From the NCBI GenBank assembly GCA_030603685.1, contig JAUVXG010000013.1, positions 1 to 47,310 of the forward strand: a stretch of DNA of 47,310 nt, given 5' to 3'. Each line of letters opens with the position of its first letter. Within the stretch, counting starts at the first letter, position 1. The notes beneath the pieces are model-generated. The model ran no database searches, was not told the origin of the DNA, and saw nothing but the letters and a program-made list of their open reading frames with translations. This document shows positions 33,686 to 44,895 of the stretch, in pieces. This DNA is from Pleomorphomonas sp. (GTDB taxonomy: Bacteria; Pseudomonadota; Alphaproteobacteria; Rhizobiales; Pleomorphomonadaceae). Both the position numbers and the translations under genes were made by a program.

Positions 33686-34417
33686 ATGAGCGACGACGAC
33701 CACAGACCGGAGCACCGGCCCGGTGAGCCACGCGAGAGCGCCTTTTTTGGTCGCCGCAAGGGCAAGACGTTGCGGAAGGGGCAGGCCGAGCGCCTCGAGG
33801 CGGATCTACCCAAGCTCTCGCTGGACCTTGCGACGCCTGCTCCCCAAAGCCTTTCGGAGCTTTTTCCCCATGCGCCGGGCGAGATGCGGCTGGAGATCGG
33901 CTTCGGCGGTGGCGAACACCTGATCCATCGTTCGCTCGAACGACCCGATGTCGGCTTCATCGGCGTCGAGCCCTTCATCAACGGCATGACGAAGGCGCTC
34001 GGCCGGATCGCTGCCGAGGAGATCGCCAATGTCCGCCTCAGTGGCGAAGACGGCGTCAAGGTTCTCGACTGGATACCCGAGGCCTCGCTCGACCGCGTAC
34101 TCCTGCTCTATCCCGATCCCTGGCCGAAGAAGCGCCACTGGAAACGCCGGTTCGTCGGCCCGGATACCGTCGCCCGCTTCGCACGCGTGTTGAAGGATGG
34201 GGGCGAGTTCTGGTTCGCCTCGGACATCGACACTTACGTCGACTGGACGCTGCGCCATGTACGCGCCAACCCCTCCTTCATCTGGACCGCCTCGGCGCCC
34301 GACGACTGGCGACAGCCGTGGGAGGGATGGCCGGGTACGCGCTACGAGGCCAAGGCACGCCGCGAGGGAAGAGGCTCGGCCTATCTGACCTTTCGACGCC
34401 TGGCGCGTGAAAGATGA
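33686..34417 (+). CDS. trmB: tRNA (guanine-N7-)-methyltransferase TrmB
   Basis: TrmB methylates G46 in the tRNA variable loop using SAM. The 243-residue product begins with a basic segment ([14 protein letters not shown]) and has the SAM-binding [26 protein letters not shown] and the diagnostic [18 protein letters not shown], followed by [16 protein letters not shown] and a C-terminal [16 protein letters not shown] 33686 fits the family; ATG 33671 is in frame, and neither has a strong ribosome site. It lies between metK and the rimP promoter. Confidence 0.95.
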   Translation: MSDDDHRPEHRPGEPRESAFFGRRKGKTLRKGQAERLEADLPKLSLDLATPAPQSLSELFPHAPGEMRLEIGFGGGEHLIHRSLERPDVGFIGVEPFINGMTKALGRIAAEEIANVRLSGEDGVKVLDWIPEASLDRVLLLYPDPWPKKRHWKRRFVGPDTVARFARVLKDGGEFWFASDIDTYVDWTLRHVRANPSFIWTASAPDDWRQPWEGWPGTRYEAKARREGRGSAYLTFRRLARER

Positions 34418-34486
34418 ATTGGAAGTCTTCTCGCGGCCGGCAAAGCTTTCCATCGGCGGCAATGTGGAGCGCTTCCATCGCCACCA

Positions 34487-34515
34487 TTGATTTCCGCGCA
34501 AAAGCGGCCTATATG
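34487..34515 (+). promoter_or_regulatory. Sigma70-type promoter of the rimP-nusA-infB operon
   Basis: TTGATT (34487-34492), a 17-base spacer and TATATG (34510-34515). Transcription would start near 34522, about 105 bases before rimP. Confidence 0.65.
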
Positions 34516-34519
34516 GGGT

Positions 34520-34584
34520 GCATCAGTTCTGATGCGCTTCATAAAGCGGGTTGGGAGTGGGTCCGAGAGGTCCCGCTCTTTTTT
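34520..34584 (+). promoter_or_regulatory. rimP-nusA leader with attenuator-like terminator
   Basis: The leader starts with a GCATCAG/CTGATGC inverted repeat (34520-34535). It then has a terminator-like hairpin: GAGTGGG (34555-34561) pairs with CCCGCTC (34572-34578), with one G-U pair, followed by TTTTTT (34579-34584). The rimP ATG is 41 bases further on. Premature termination here, possibly read through or enhanced by NusA, would regulate rimP-nusA-ylxR-infB; this is inference. Confidence 0.6.
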
Positions 34585-34625
34585 ATTGCCCGTGACGGAG
34601 GCGCCGCGAGGGATACCGCCGACCG

Positions 34626-35219
34626 ATGACGTCCGAGGACCAGCCGCCCCTTCCGCCACTTGGCGGTCAGAGTGTCGAAACGACGCTCGACGAGCCGCGT
34701 CTCGTGACCGAGACCGGCGTCGAGGCGCGGGTTGCCGCCATCGTGGAACCGGCGCTGATCGACCTTGGCTATCGGCTCGTTCGCGTGCGCATGACCGGCC
34801 TGAACGGCGTGACGCTGCAGATCTTCGCCGAGAAGGTCGACGGCACCATGAGCGTCGAGGATTGCGAGGCGGCAAGCAACGTGATCTCGCCCCTGCTCGA
34901 TGTCGACGATCCGATCGGCAAGGCCTACAGCCTCGAGATGTCGTCGCCGGGCATGGATCGCATCCTGGTGCGGCGGTCGGATTTCCTCCGTTGGTCGGGC
35001 TTCGAGACCAAGCTGGAGCTTGCCGTTCCCCTGATGGGGCGCAAGCGTTTCCGCGGCTGGCTCACCGGCGTCAAGGACGACAAGGGCGGCATGCGCCTCC
35101 TGCAGGCGCTTGAGGATGGCACCAAGGATATCGAATTCCCGCTCGACACCGTGTCGGAAGCGCGTCTCGTGTTGAACGAGGCGCTGATCCGCGAGGCGCT
35201 CAAGGCGGGCAAGAGCTGA
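34626..35219 (+). CDS. rimP: Ribosome maturation factor RimP
   Basis: RimP assists 30S subunit assembly. The 197-residue product has an unconserved 30-residue start, then the N-terminal domain ([38 protein letters not shown]) with the family signature [20 protein letters not shown], and a C-terminal SH3-like domain ([20 protein letters not shown]). First gene of the conserved rimP-nusA-ylxR-infB operon, behind its own promoter and attenuator-like leader. Confidence 0.95.
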   Translation: MTSEDQPPLPPLGGQSVETTLDEPRLVTETGVEARVAAIVEPALIDLGYRLVRVRMTGLNGVTLQIFAEKVDGTMSVEDCEAASNVISPLLDVDDPIGKAYSLEMSSPGMDRILVRRSDFLRWSGFETKLELAVPLMGRKRFRGWLTGVKDDKGGMRLLQALEDGTKDIEFPLDTVSEARLVLNEALIREALKAGKS

Positions 35220-35303
35220 GAGGCGGTCTTCCGCCAGAAGGAAGCCCGGGGGCACCCCCGAAGGACGGATTAGGAGCCCCATCGAGGGCAGGAGACGAAG
35301 ATA

Positions 35304-36902
35304 ATGGCCGTCAGTGCGAACCGTTTGGAACTCTTGCAGATCGCCGACGCGGTGGCTCGCGAGAAGTCGATCGACCGGCAGATCGTCATCGCGGCGATGG
35401 AAGATGCCATTCAGAAGGCCGCTCGCTCGCGCTACGGTTCCGAGACCGACGTCCGCGCCGAGATCAACCCGCGCACCGGCGAGATCAAGCTGCAGCGTCT
35501 CCTGCAGGTAGTTGAGAACGTCGAGAACTTCTCGACCGAGGTCGATCTCGTCGAAGCGCAGCGCCGCAACCCGGCCGCGCTTGTCGGCGACTTCATCTCC
35601 GAGCCGCTGCCGCCGATCGATTTCGGCCGCATCGCCGCCCAGTCGGCCAAGCAGGTCATCGTGCAGAAGGTGCGCGAGGCCGAGCGCGACCGCCAGTTCG
35701 ACGAGTTCAAGGACCGGACCGGCGAAGTGGTGAACGGCGTCGTCAAGCGCGTCGAGTATGGCAACGTCATCGTCGATCTCGGCCGTGGCGAGGCGATCTG
35801 CCGCCGCGACGAACTGATCCCGCGCGAGAGCTTCCGCTACGGCGACCGCATCCGCGCCATCATCCACGACGTGCGCCGCGAACAGCGCGGGCCGCAGGTG
35901 TTCCTGTCTCGCACCCATCCGCTGTTCATGGCCAAGCTGTTCGCCTCCGAAGTGCCGGAGATCTACGACGGCATCATCGAGGTGAAGTCGGTGGCCCGCG
36001 ATCCCGGCTCTCGCGCCAAGATCGCCGTCATCTCTAAGGACTCTTCGATCGATCCGGTTGGCGCCTGCGTCGGCATGCGCGGCAGCCGCGTCCAGGCCGT
36101 GGTGCAGGAGCTGCAGGGCGAGAAGATCGACATCATTCCCTGGTCGCCCGATCCGGCCACCTTCATCGTCAACGCGCTCCAGCCGGCCGAAGTGGCCAAG
36201 GTAGTGCTCGACGAGGATGCCGAGCGCATCGAGGTGGTAGTGCCGGACGATCAGCTGTCGCTGGCCATCGGCCGTCGCGGCCAGAACGTGCGCCTTGCCA
36301 GCCAGCTGACCGGCTGGGCCATCGACATCCTGACCGAGCAGGAAGAGAGCGAGCGGCGCCAGAAGGAGTTCAACGAACGCACCGAGCTGTTCATGAACGC
36401 CCTCAACGTCGACGAAGTGGTCGGCCAGTTGCTCGCCACCGAGGGCTTCTCCACGGTCGAAGAGCTCACCATGGTCGAACGCGACGAGATCGCGGGCATC
36501 GAGGGCTTCGACGAGGAGACCGCCGAGGAAATCCAGGCGCGTGCCCAGGACTATCTCGACGCCAAGGAGCGCGAGCTCGACGAGGAGCGCATCAAGCTCG
36601 GCGTCGACGATGCCCTGCGCGAGGTGCCGGGCGTCACCACCGCCATGATGGTCGCTCTCGGCAAGGACGGCGTGAAGACGGTGGAAGATCTCGCCGGCTG
36701 CGCCACGGATGACCTCGTCGGCTGGACCGAGCGCAAGAACGGCGAAACCATCCGCAACAAGGGCAGCCTTTCCGACCTCGACATCAGCCGTGCCGACGCC
36801 GAGGCGATCGTCATGGCGGCGCGCGTCGCCGCCGGCTGGATCGAAGCCCCGGTCGAGGAAGAGGACGTAGCCGAGGAAGAGGTCGCCGAAGAGGCGGAGT
36901 GA
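35304..36902 (+). CDS. nusA: Transcription termination/antitermination factor NusA
   Basis: NusA binds RNA polymerase and controls pausing, termination and antitermination. The 532-residue product has the N-terminal domain (VSANRLELLQIADAVAREKS, IAAMEDAIQKAARSRYG), an S1 domain (about 135-200, VVNGVVKRVEYGNVIVDLGR), two KH domains (VGACVGMRGSRVQAVVQELQ and LAIGRRGQNVRLASQLTGW), and two C-terminal helix-hairpin-helix acidic repeats (LLATEGFSTVEELTMV and GKDGVKTVEDLAGC). It ends in a Glu/Val-rich tail. GGAGA precedes the ATG. Its stop overlaps an alternative GTG start of ylxR. Confidence 0.97.
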   Translation: MAVSANRLELLQIADAVAREKSIDRQIVIAAMEDAIQKAARSRYGSETDVRAEINPRTGEIKLQRLLQVVENVENFSTEVDLVEAQRRNPAALVGDFISEPLPPIDFGRIAAQSAKQVIVQKVREAERDRQFDEFKDRTGEVVNGVVKRVEYGNVIVDLGRGEAICRRDELIPRESFRYGDRIRAIIHDVRREQRGPQVFLSRTHPLFMAKLFASEVPEIYDGIIEVKSVARDPGSRAKIAVISKDSSIDPVGACVGMRGSRVQAVVQELQGEKIDIIPWSPDPATFIVNALQPAEVAKVVLDEDAERIEVVVPDDQLSLAIGRRGQNVRLASQLTGWAIDILTEQEESERRQKEFNERTELFMNALNVDEVVGQLLATEGFSTVEELTMVERDEIAGIEGFDEETAEEIQARAQDYLDAKERELDEERIKLGVDDALREVPGVTTAMMVALGKDGVKTVEDLAGCATDDLVGWTERKNGETIRNKGSLSDLDISRADAEAIVMAARVAAGWIEAPVEEEDVAEEEVAEEAE

Positions 36903-36907
36903 ACCCA

Positions 36908-37651
36908 ATGACGAAGGTCGCGACAAGCGACCTTCCAGACGGAAAGAGGACGATGGCACCGAGGACTGAGACGGCGGAGCGCAGTTGCATCGTGACGCGC
37001 GTCGCGCAGCCGCCCGAGGGCCTCGTTCGCTTCGTCTGCGGACCGGGCGGCGCGGTGGTCCCGGATGTTCGCGGCAACCTGCCCGGCCGTGGCGTCTGGG
37101 TGACCTGTCGCCGCGATGTGGTCGCGGAGGCCGTGCGCAAGCGGGCCTTCTCGCGCGGCCTCAAGGAAGAGGCAAAGGCGGGAGACGACCTGCCGGAGCT
37201 GGTCGAGGCGTTGTTGCTCAAGGCGGCGCTGTCGGCCCTGTCGATGGCGCGCAAGGCCGGCCTCGTGGTCACCGGTTTCGGTCAGGTGACCGAGGCGATC
37301 GGCAAGGGCAGCGTGGTGGCCGTGCTGCATGCGCGCGAGGCGGCCGACGACGGACGGCGCAAGATCGGGCAGGCGATAAGGCGGCGCTTGCGTGCCGCAG
37401 GAAACGGCGGAGATGAAGATGAAACGCCCGGAAATGCGGCATTATGGCAACAACCGCCAGCTTCCGGGCCAAAGGTTATCGCCGGAATCTTCGCCTCGAG
37501 CGAAATGGATTTGGCATTCGGCGGCGCAAATGTGATACATGCTGCTCTGCTTGCCGGTGGGGCGAGCACCAGCTTCCTGAAATGCGCTGCAGCGCTGGCC
37601 CGCTACAGGGGCGAAGCGCCGGACACGGACTGGACAGCGAGCCTTTCATGA
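36908..37651 (+). CDS. ylxR: YlxR-family RNA-binding protein with L7Ae-like domain
   Basis: A 247-residue protein with an N-terminal YlxR (DUF448) domain: ERSCIVTRVAQPPEGLVRFV, VVPDVRGNLPGRGVWVTCRR and AVRKRAFSRGL. An L7Ae/L30e-like domain (about 95-170) follows, seen in ALSALSMARKAGLVVTGFGQV and VVAVLHAREAADDG. This two-domain form is usual in alphaproteobacteria. The last 70 residues (FGGANVIHAALLAGGASTSF) are less conserved but also typical there. The family is thought to bind RNA; its precise role is unknown. ATG 36908 has GGAG 9 bases before it; GTG 36899 overlapping the nusA stop is possible. Confidence 0.9.
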   Translation: MTKVATSDLPDGKRTMAPRTETAERSCIVTRVAQPPEGLVRFVCGPGGAVVPDVRGNLPGRGVWVTCRRDVVAEAVRKRAFSRGLKEEAKAGDDLPELVEALLLKAALSALSMARKAGLVVTGFGQVTEAIGKGSVVAVLHAREAADDGRRKIGQAIRRRLRAAGNGGDEDETPGNAALWQQPPASGPKVIAGIFASSEMDLAFGGANVIHAALLAGGASTSFLKCAAALARYRGEAPDTDWTASLS

Positions 37652-37724
37652 GGTTCGCCAATACGATTGGCCATTGCGCCGCCTTTGAAGGGTGCCGCGA
37701 CGGCCCGCGAGGATAGAGCACGGC

Positions 37725-40394
<2,670 letters not shown>

Positions 40395-40401
40395 TGATCG
40401 C

Positions 40402-40425
40402 CCCGGCGCCCTCAGGGACGCCGGG
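40402..40425 (+). other. Stem-loop between infB and the YcxB-like gene
   Basis: CCCGGCG (40402-40408) pairs with CGCCGGG (40419-40425), extended inward by CCC/GGG across a bulged A. No T run follows, so it is more likely a 3'-end stabiliser or partial block than a standard terminator. Confidence 0.4.
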
Positions 40426-40446
40426 ACACCTTCTCGACGGTAAGCC

Positions 40447-40974
40447 ATGACCGACGCCGCCGAACTTTCCTTGCCCACGTCGACGTCACGCCGCTTCGTC
40501 TTCACGACGACGGAGGCAGACGCGGTCGCGCTGGAAGCGCTCCTGAAACCGACGGATCGTGGCTGGCGCTCGCTTCTTGGCTATGCCTTCGCTTTGCCGC
40601 CGCTGGTCATCGTTTCCTGGTTCACGCGAAACGCCGAGTGGCCGGTTTGGTTTGCCGGCTTCGGACTCGCAGGACTGGCGGCCTGGCAGTTGGCCCGCTT
40701 CACCCTGAAGGCCGAGCGATCGCGCGCGGCGCGGCGCCACCCGGTGGGAGCGACGCAAATCGACTACGCCGACGGTCGGTTCGAGGGCACGGTCGGCGGT
40801 GTCGAGATCGCCGCCGCGATTGCTTCCGACACCCGTATCGAAGCCGATGCCGGGCATGTCTTTGTCGTCGCGGATGGTCGACCGACGATCATCCTGCCGC
40901 TCTCGACTTTCGCCGACAAGACCGACATGGACGGATTCGTCAGGACGCTCAGAGGGCGGGCCGGCACGAACTGA
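40447..40974 (+). CDS. Small membrane protein, YcxB-like
   Basis: A 175-residue protein not recognised with certainty. It has an N-terminal FVFTTTEADAVAL segment, two predicted membrane helices (about 43-60, LLGYAFALPPLVIVSWF, and 66-86, PVWFAGFGLAGLAAWQLARF), and a C-terminal soluble part. The end (HVFVVADGRPTIILPLSTFADKTDMDGFVRTLRGR) looks like the YcxB domain, in which a short hydrophobic strand and PxxxF precede a terminal helix. Function is unknown. It lies between infB and rbfA, which are adjacent in many bacteria, so it is an interposed gene. Codon use looks like its neighbours. Confidence 0.75.
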   Translation: MTDAAELSLPTSTSRRFVFTTTEADAVALEALLKPTDRGWRSLLGYAFALPPLVIVSWFTRNAEWPVWFAGFGLAGLAAWQLARFTLKAERSRAARRHPVGATQIDYADGRFEGTVGGVEIAAAIASDTRIEADAGHVFVVADGRPTIILPLSTFADKTDMDGFVRTLRGRAGTN

Positions 40975-41075
40975 AACGCACCGTCGTGGACCTATTCCCT
41001 ATGGCCTCGGGTCCACGCACATCCCTATGATCGGGCGGCATCCGAGCGAGAGACGCCCAACCGAGGTTTCCTATC

Positions 41076-41528
41076 ATGGTCCAGCACGGACAAGGCCAGG
41101 GGCAGGCCCGAGCCCCCTCTCAACGCCAGCTTCGCGTGGGCGAACTGGTTCGCCACGCACTCGCCGAAATACTGGCGCGCGGCGAGCTGATGGACGACGA
41201 AGTGACGCGCATGATGATCACCGTGCCTGAGGTGCGCGTCAGTCCCGACCTCCGCAACGCCACGGTCTACATCACGCCACTCGGCGGCGGTGATCCGAAG
41301 CGTGCCGAAAAGGCGATGTCCCGTAACGCGCGCTGGCTGCGCGGCCAAGTGGCGCACCGGATCAATCTCAAGTTCGCGCCCGACCTGACCTTCCGCTACG
41401 ACGACCGGTTTGACGAAACCGATCACATCGAGGCACTGCTGCACTCCCCCGACGTGGCTCGTGACCTTGATGGGGATGATCGTGCGCAGAAGGATACAGG
41501 AGAAGACGACACGGACAGAGGCAGCTGA
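41076..41528 (+). CDS. rbfA: Ribosome-binding factor A
   Basis: RbfA binds the 30S subunit and helps mature the 16S 5' end. The 150-residue product has the KH-type core: SQRQLRVGELVRHALAEIL, VTRMMITVPEVRVSPDLRNA, VYITPLGG, and RWLRGQVAHRINLKFAPDLTF with FDETDHIEALL. A charged Asp-rich tail (about 130-150) is typical of alphaproteobacteria. GAGG lies 9 bases before the ATG. The stop codon lies inside the first of several CTGACAG repeats. Confidence 0.95.
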   Translation: MVQHGQGQGQARAPSQRQLRVGELVRHALAEILARGELMDDEVTRMMITVPEVRVSPDLRNATVYITPLGGGDPKRAEKAMSRNARWLRGQVAHRINLKFAPDLTFRYDDRFDETDHIEALLHSPDVARDLDGDDRAQKDTGEDDTDRGS

Positions 41529-41566
41529 CAGTTTCTGTCAGCAGTGCAACTGACAGGTCCTGACAG
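41525..41566. repeat. CTGACAG repeat cluster upstream of the GST gene
   Basis: CTGACAG occurs three times in direct orientation (41525-41531, 41550-41556, 41560-41566) and once inverted (41535-41541). The first direct and inverted copies form a 7-bp hairpin around TTT. The set overlaps the rbfA stop and lies 58 bases before the GST start. It could be an operator or an mRNA end structure; which one is unknown. Confidence 0.55.
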
Positions 41567-41623
41567 AGCCCCAGTGGAAGCTTCGTCCGACGCGCCGCAT
41601 ACGCGGCCGCAAGGAGGAGCCTC

Positions 41624-42262
41624 ATGACCGACGATCGCATCACGTTCCACTACGCGCCGCAAACCCGCGCATTCGGCACCCGATTTCTTCTGGAAGAGCT
41701 GGGTGTGCCCTACGACCTTCATGTCATGGACACCCGGGTCGGCGACCAGCTGAAGCCCGACTATCTCGCCGTCAATCCGATGGGCAAGGTGCCCGCCATC
41801 AGCCATCGGGGCGTCGTGATAACGGAACAGGCCGCCATTGCGCTCTATCTCGGAGATCTCTTCGCCGAAGCGGGACTGGCACCTGGCCTGAACGATCCTC
41901 GCCGTGGCGATTATCTGCGCTGGATGGTGTTCTACGGCTCCTGCTTCGAGCCGGCGCTTGTCGACCATGCCATGAAGCGGCCGCCGCTGCCGCGAAACAA
42001 CTCTCCCTACGCCGACTACGAGACGGTCGTGGCCATCGTCAACGAGCATGTCGGACGCACGTCGCCCTTCTGGCTTGGCGAGCACTTCTCGGCAGCCGAC
42101 GCGCTGTGGGGTGCGGCGCTGTTCTGGGTCACCAACTTCGGCATCTTCGAGAAAACGCCCGCGGTGGCCGCCTATATCGAACGGGTGACGAGCCGCCCCG
42201 CCTTTCGAAAAGCGCAAGCCGACGAAGCGGCGTTGGTCGACTCTCTCAATGGCGCCGGCTGA
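41624..42262 (+). CDS. Glutathione S-transferase family protein
   Basis: A 212-residue GST-fold protein. The thioredoxin-like N-terminal domain (about 4-80) shows FGTRFLLEELGVPYDLHVMD, the cis-proline strand NPMGKVPAI and the glutathione-contacting ITEQAAIALYLGDLF. The helical C-terminal domain (about 90-205) includes PFWLGEHFSAADALWGAALFW, with the N-capping box (SAADA) of the GST fold. The substrate is unknown; the nearest families act in detoxification. GGAGGAG is a strong ribosome site. It sits between rbfA and truB, where relatives usually have no gene, and its end is 2 bp from the convergent EamA transporter gene. Confidence 0.88.
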   Translation: MTDDRITFHYAPQTRAFGTRFLLEELGVPYDLHVMDTRVGDQLKPDYLAVNPMGKVPAISHRGVVITEQAAIALYLGDLFAEAGLAPGLNDPRRGDYLRWMVFYGSCFEPALVDHAMKRPPLPRNNSPYADYETVVAIVNEHVGRTSPFWLGEHFSAADALWGAALFWVTNFGIFEKTPAVAAYIERVTSRPAFRKAQADEAALVDSLNGAG

Positions 42263-42264
42263 GA

Positions 42265-43098
42265 TCAAAACAACCGAAGGCAGGCGACACCAGCCATTAC
42301 CAGCAGGGCGGCGGCAACCCGTCGCCCGCCGATGCTCTCGCCAAACACCAGCCGCGACAGCGCGAGTGCGAAGATGATCGACGTCTCGCGGAGCGCGGCG
42401 ACCGGAGCGACGGCCGCCCGCGTCATTGCCCACAAGGCGACTCCATAGGAAAGCGTTGTCGCCGCCCCACCGACCAGCCCGAGGCCAAGCGTTCGCAAAT
42501 CCAGTCTTGGGCGCGTCCGCCCGGCGAAGACGACAGCCGTAGTCACCACGCCAGTCAGGGTGGCCAGCAGCAAGGCATAGGCGACCGGCGCCCCCGAAAG
42601 GCGCACGCCGCTGGCGTCCACCAGCGTATAGGCAGCGATGACCAGGGCATTGCAGAGCGCCGTGGCGGCTCCGGCGGCGGCCAACGGCTGCCGAAACGCG
42701 CCAAGAGCGAGCGCACCGATGCCAGCCGAGATCAGGCCGATCGCCATCCACTGTCCGATCCTCAGCGTCTCGCCGAAAACCGTGGCGCCCACCAAGGCCA
42801 CCACGAGCGGCGCCGCGCCCCGCATCAGGGGATAGGCAAGGCTCATGTCGACGACGCGATAGGCACGGGCGATCAACAGGAAATAGACGCTCTGCAGCAG
42901 CACGGAAACGGCGAGGAACGGCCAGCTTTGCGGCGCCGGCATGGGCTGGAACGGCAGAATGGCCACGGCGACGAGAGCGGCGCCGATGGCGACGGAAACC
43001 GTCATGGCGAGTTTGTCGGGCGCGCCCTTGATCAGAACGTTCCAGCCGGCATGCACCAGGGCGGCTGCAAGAACGGCTGCGAAGACGCCGAGTGACAT
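42265..43098 (-). CDS. EamA/DMT-superfamily transporter
   Basis: A 277-residue inner-membrane protein with about ten helices in two EamA repeats. The first repeat runs from LAAALVHAGWNVLIKGAPDKL through YPLMRGAAPLVVALVGATVFGE, and the second from ALVIAAYTLVDASGVRLSG to ALALSRLVFGESIGGRRVAAALLVMAG (key parts only). Each repeat ends with the FGE/GE pattern usual for the drug/metabolite family. The substrate is unknown. GGGAG lies 5 bases before the ATG. It is the only minus-strand gene in the second half of the window and is divergent from truB. Confidence 0.88.
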   Translation of the reverse strand: MSLGVFAAVLAAALVHAGWNVLIKGAPDKLAMTVSVAIGAALVAVAILPFQPMPAPQSWPFLAVSVLLQSVYFLLIARAYRVVDMSLAYPLMRGAAPLVVALVGATVFGETLRIGQWMAIGLISAGIGALALGAFRQPLAAAGAATALCNALVIAAYTLVDASGVRLSGAPVAYALLLATLTGVVTTAVVFAGRTRPRLDLRTLGLGLVGGAATTLSYGVALWAMTRAAVAPVAALRETSIIFALALSRLVFGESIGGRRVAAALLVMAGVACLRLF

Positions 43099-43282
43099 TT
43101 GAGCTCCCGAGGAATCGCCGGTGACGGCGACGGCACCATTTCACGCCTGCCGCATCGCCGCAATCTTCTGGCCTTGCCTTCCCCCGGCCACCGGTGTACG
43201 AGCGCGCCTTCCGGACGAAACGTCCGCCGTCTTTTCCGCCGCGCCGGGTTCCATCCCCGGTCGGCGAACGCAGGAATCAGGT

Positions 43283-44194
43283 ATGGCACGAAAGAAAAAA
43301 GGCACGGTCCACGGCTGGGTGGTGCTCGACAAGCCTTATGGCATGACCTCGACGCAGGCGGTCGGCGCCATGAAGCGCATCTTCGGCACGCCGAAGGCGG
43401 GGCATGCCGGCACGCTCGACCCGCTGGCCTCAGGCATGCTGCCAATCGCGCTCGGCGAGGCAACCAAGACCGTGCCCTACGTGATGGATGGCGACAAACT
43501 CTACCGGTTTACCGTGCGCTGGGGGGCGGAAACGTCGACCGACGACGCCGAGGGTGAGGTGGTGCGCGCCTCCGACCATCGGCCGACAGCCGACGACATC
43601 GACGCCGTGCTCGACGAGTTCGAGGGCGAGATTCTCCAAACGCCCCCCGCCTTCTCGGCGATCAAGGTCGATGGCGAGCGCGCCTATGATCTCGCCCGAG
43701 CCGGCGAGACGGTGGAACTCGAAGCGCGGCCTGTGACGATCCATCGACTCGACCTGATCGATTGCCCCGACGCGGACACGGCCATCCTCGAGGCCGAGTG
43801 CGGCAAGGGCACCTATGTGCGCGCTATTGCCCGCGACATGGGACGGCGCCTTGGAACGGCAGGCCACGTGATCGAACTCAGGCGGCTTGTCGTCGGCCCC
43901 TTCGGCGAGGAAGACATGGTGACCATCGAGGCGCTGCAGGGCGCGCTCGAGGCCGACGGCGATGCCTTGTCGCTGTTGACGCCGATCGAGGCCGCACTCG
44001 CCAATCTGCCGCAGCTCGATGTGACCTCGGACCAGGCTGTCCGGCTGAGGAACGGAAATCCGGTTCTGCTGCGCGGCCGTGACGCGCCGATCGAAGAGGA
44101 CGCCGTCGGCGTGTTCGAGCGCGGTCGGTTGATGGCAATCGCCAAGGTGGAGCATGGCGAGCTGAAGCCCGTCAGGCTCATCTTGCCGGACTGA
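43283..44194 (+). CDS. truB: tRNA pseudouridine-55 synthase TruB
   Basis: TruB makes pseudouridine 55 in the tRNA T loop. The 303-residue product has [17 protein letters not shown], the catalytic D46 in [53 protein letters not shown] and a C-terminal PUA-like domain (about 230-303). The frame is open 54 codons upstream of ATG 43283, but that part is not conserved and would overlap the EamA promoter region. Followed by rpsO after a structured leader. Confidence 0.96.
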   Translation: MARKKKGTVHGWVVLDKPYGMTSTQAVGAMKRIFGTPKAGHAGTLDPLASGMLPIALGEATKTVPYVMDGDKLYRFTVRWGAETSTDDAEGEVVRASDHRPTADDIDAVLDEFEGEILQTPPAFSAIKVDGERAYDLARAGETVELEARPVTIHRLDLIDCPDADTAILEAECGKGTYVRAIARDMGRRLGTAGHVIELRRLVVGPFGEEDMVTIEALQGALEADGDALSLLTPIEAALANLPQLDVTSDQAVRLRNGNPVLLRGRDAPIEEDAVGVFERGRLMAIAKVEHGELKPVRLILPD

Positions 44195-44265
44195 AAGGGC
44201 GGGCGGAGCTTTTCCGGCTCCGCATTGCCGCTGGCTTTCGGAAGGGTTTTCATGTAGAGAAGCCA

Positions 44266-44325
44266 CAACCTGGTGATACAGGTTGCGCCGACCCGGCTGG
44301 ACGACATCCCGGCCGGGCCATTTTT
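44266..44325 (+). promoter_or_regulatory. rpsO leader with terminator-like hairpin
   Basis: A 7-bp hairpin (44266-44272 with 44279-44285, loop GTGATA) is followed by a second hairpin, CCCGGCTGG (44292-44300) with CCGGCCGGG (44309-44317, one G-U pair), then CCATTTTT. The rpsO ATG is 25 bases beyond. It may terminate truB transcripts, regulate rpsO, or both. S15 is known to control its own mRNA in several bacteria through unrelated leader structures. Confidence 0.6.
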
Positions 44326-44350
44326 GTTATCCAACGACAAGGAGTCACCG

Positions 44351-44620
44351 ATGTCGATCACTGCCGAGCGCAAGGCCGCTCTCATCAAGGAATACGCCAC
44401 CCTCGAGGGCGACACCGGTTCGCCGGAAGTCCAGGTCGCGATCCTGTCGGAGCGCATCTCCAATCTCACCGAGCACTTCAAGAGCCACGCCAAGGACAAC
44501 CATTCCCGCCGCGGCCTCCTGAAGCTGGTGAGCCAGCGTCGTCAGCTTCTGGACTACCTGAAGCGCAAGGACGCGTCGCGCTACACCGCGTTGATCAGCC
44601 GCCTCGGCCTGCGCCGCTGA
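44351..44620 (+). CDS. rpsO: 30S ribosomal protein S15
   Basis: An 89-residue S15, a primary 16S rRNA binder of the 30S platform. It contains the family pattern [40 protein letters not shown] and the C-terminal [20 protein letters not shown]. The length is exactly standard. AAGGAG precedes the ATG by 7 bases. The frame is open 26 codons upstream through the leader hairpins, which is not coding. The rpsO-pnp order is widely conserved. Confidence 0.98.
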   Translation: MSITAERKAALIKEYATLEGDTGSPEVQVAILSERISNLTEHFKSHAKDNHSRRGLLKLVSQRRQLLDYLKRKDASRYTALISRLGLRR

Positions 44621-44895
44621 CGGTTTTCCGGAGGGGCGGTCCGCCGCCCTTCCCCTTCGCCGCTTCGGTTCTCCGAGGCGGCTCCGGTTTCCCGCCGCCC
44701 TGAGACGAGGGCGTGGGTCCGCCCGCAGAAGCGGGCAAGAACGACAGGCGCTGTCGCCCCGCCGGGGCGAGCGCCGCTCCGGCGTGTTCCGCACCCTGGG
44801 GCAGGATTGCCAGACGCTCGCCTCGATCCGAGAGGAGCGTCTCGTCGTCTTGCCCGTGGGCCGCGCGCCGGACCAGACAAGAACGGAACAAACGC
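44621..44895 (+). promoter_or_regulatory. pnp leader with two stem-loops
   Basis: This 275-bp gap holds no gene. A 10-bp stem (44659-44668 with 44673-44682, loop TTCT) follows rpsO without a clear T run. A longer irregular hairpin spans 44799-44855: AGACGCTC (44812-44819) pairs with GAGCGTCT (44835-44842), with outer GGGCA/TGCCC pairs. In E. coli a long leader hairpin is cut by RNase III and then bound by PNPase for autoregulation; this one could serve the same way, by analogy only. Confidence 0.5.
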
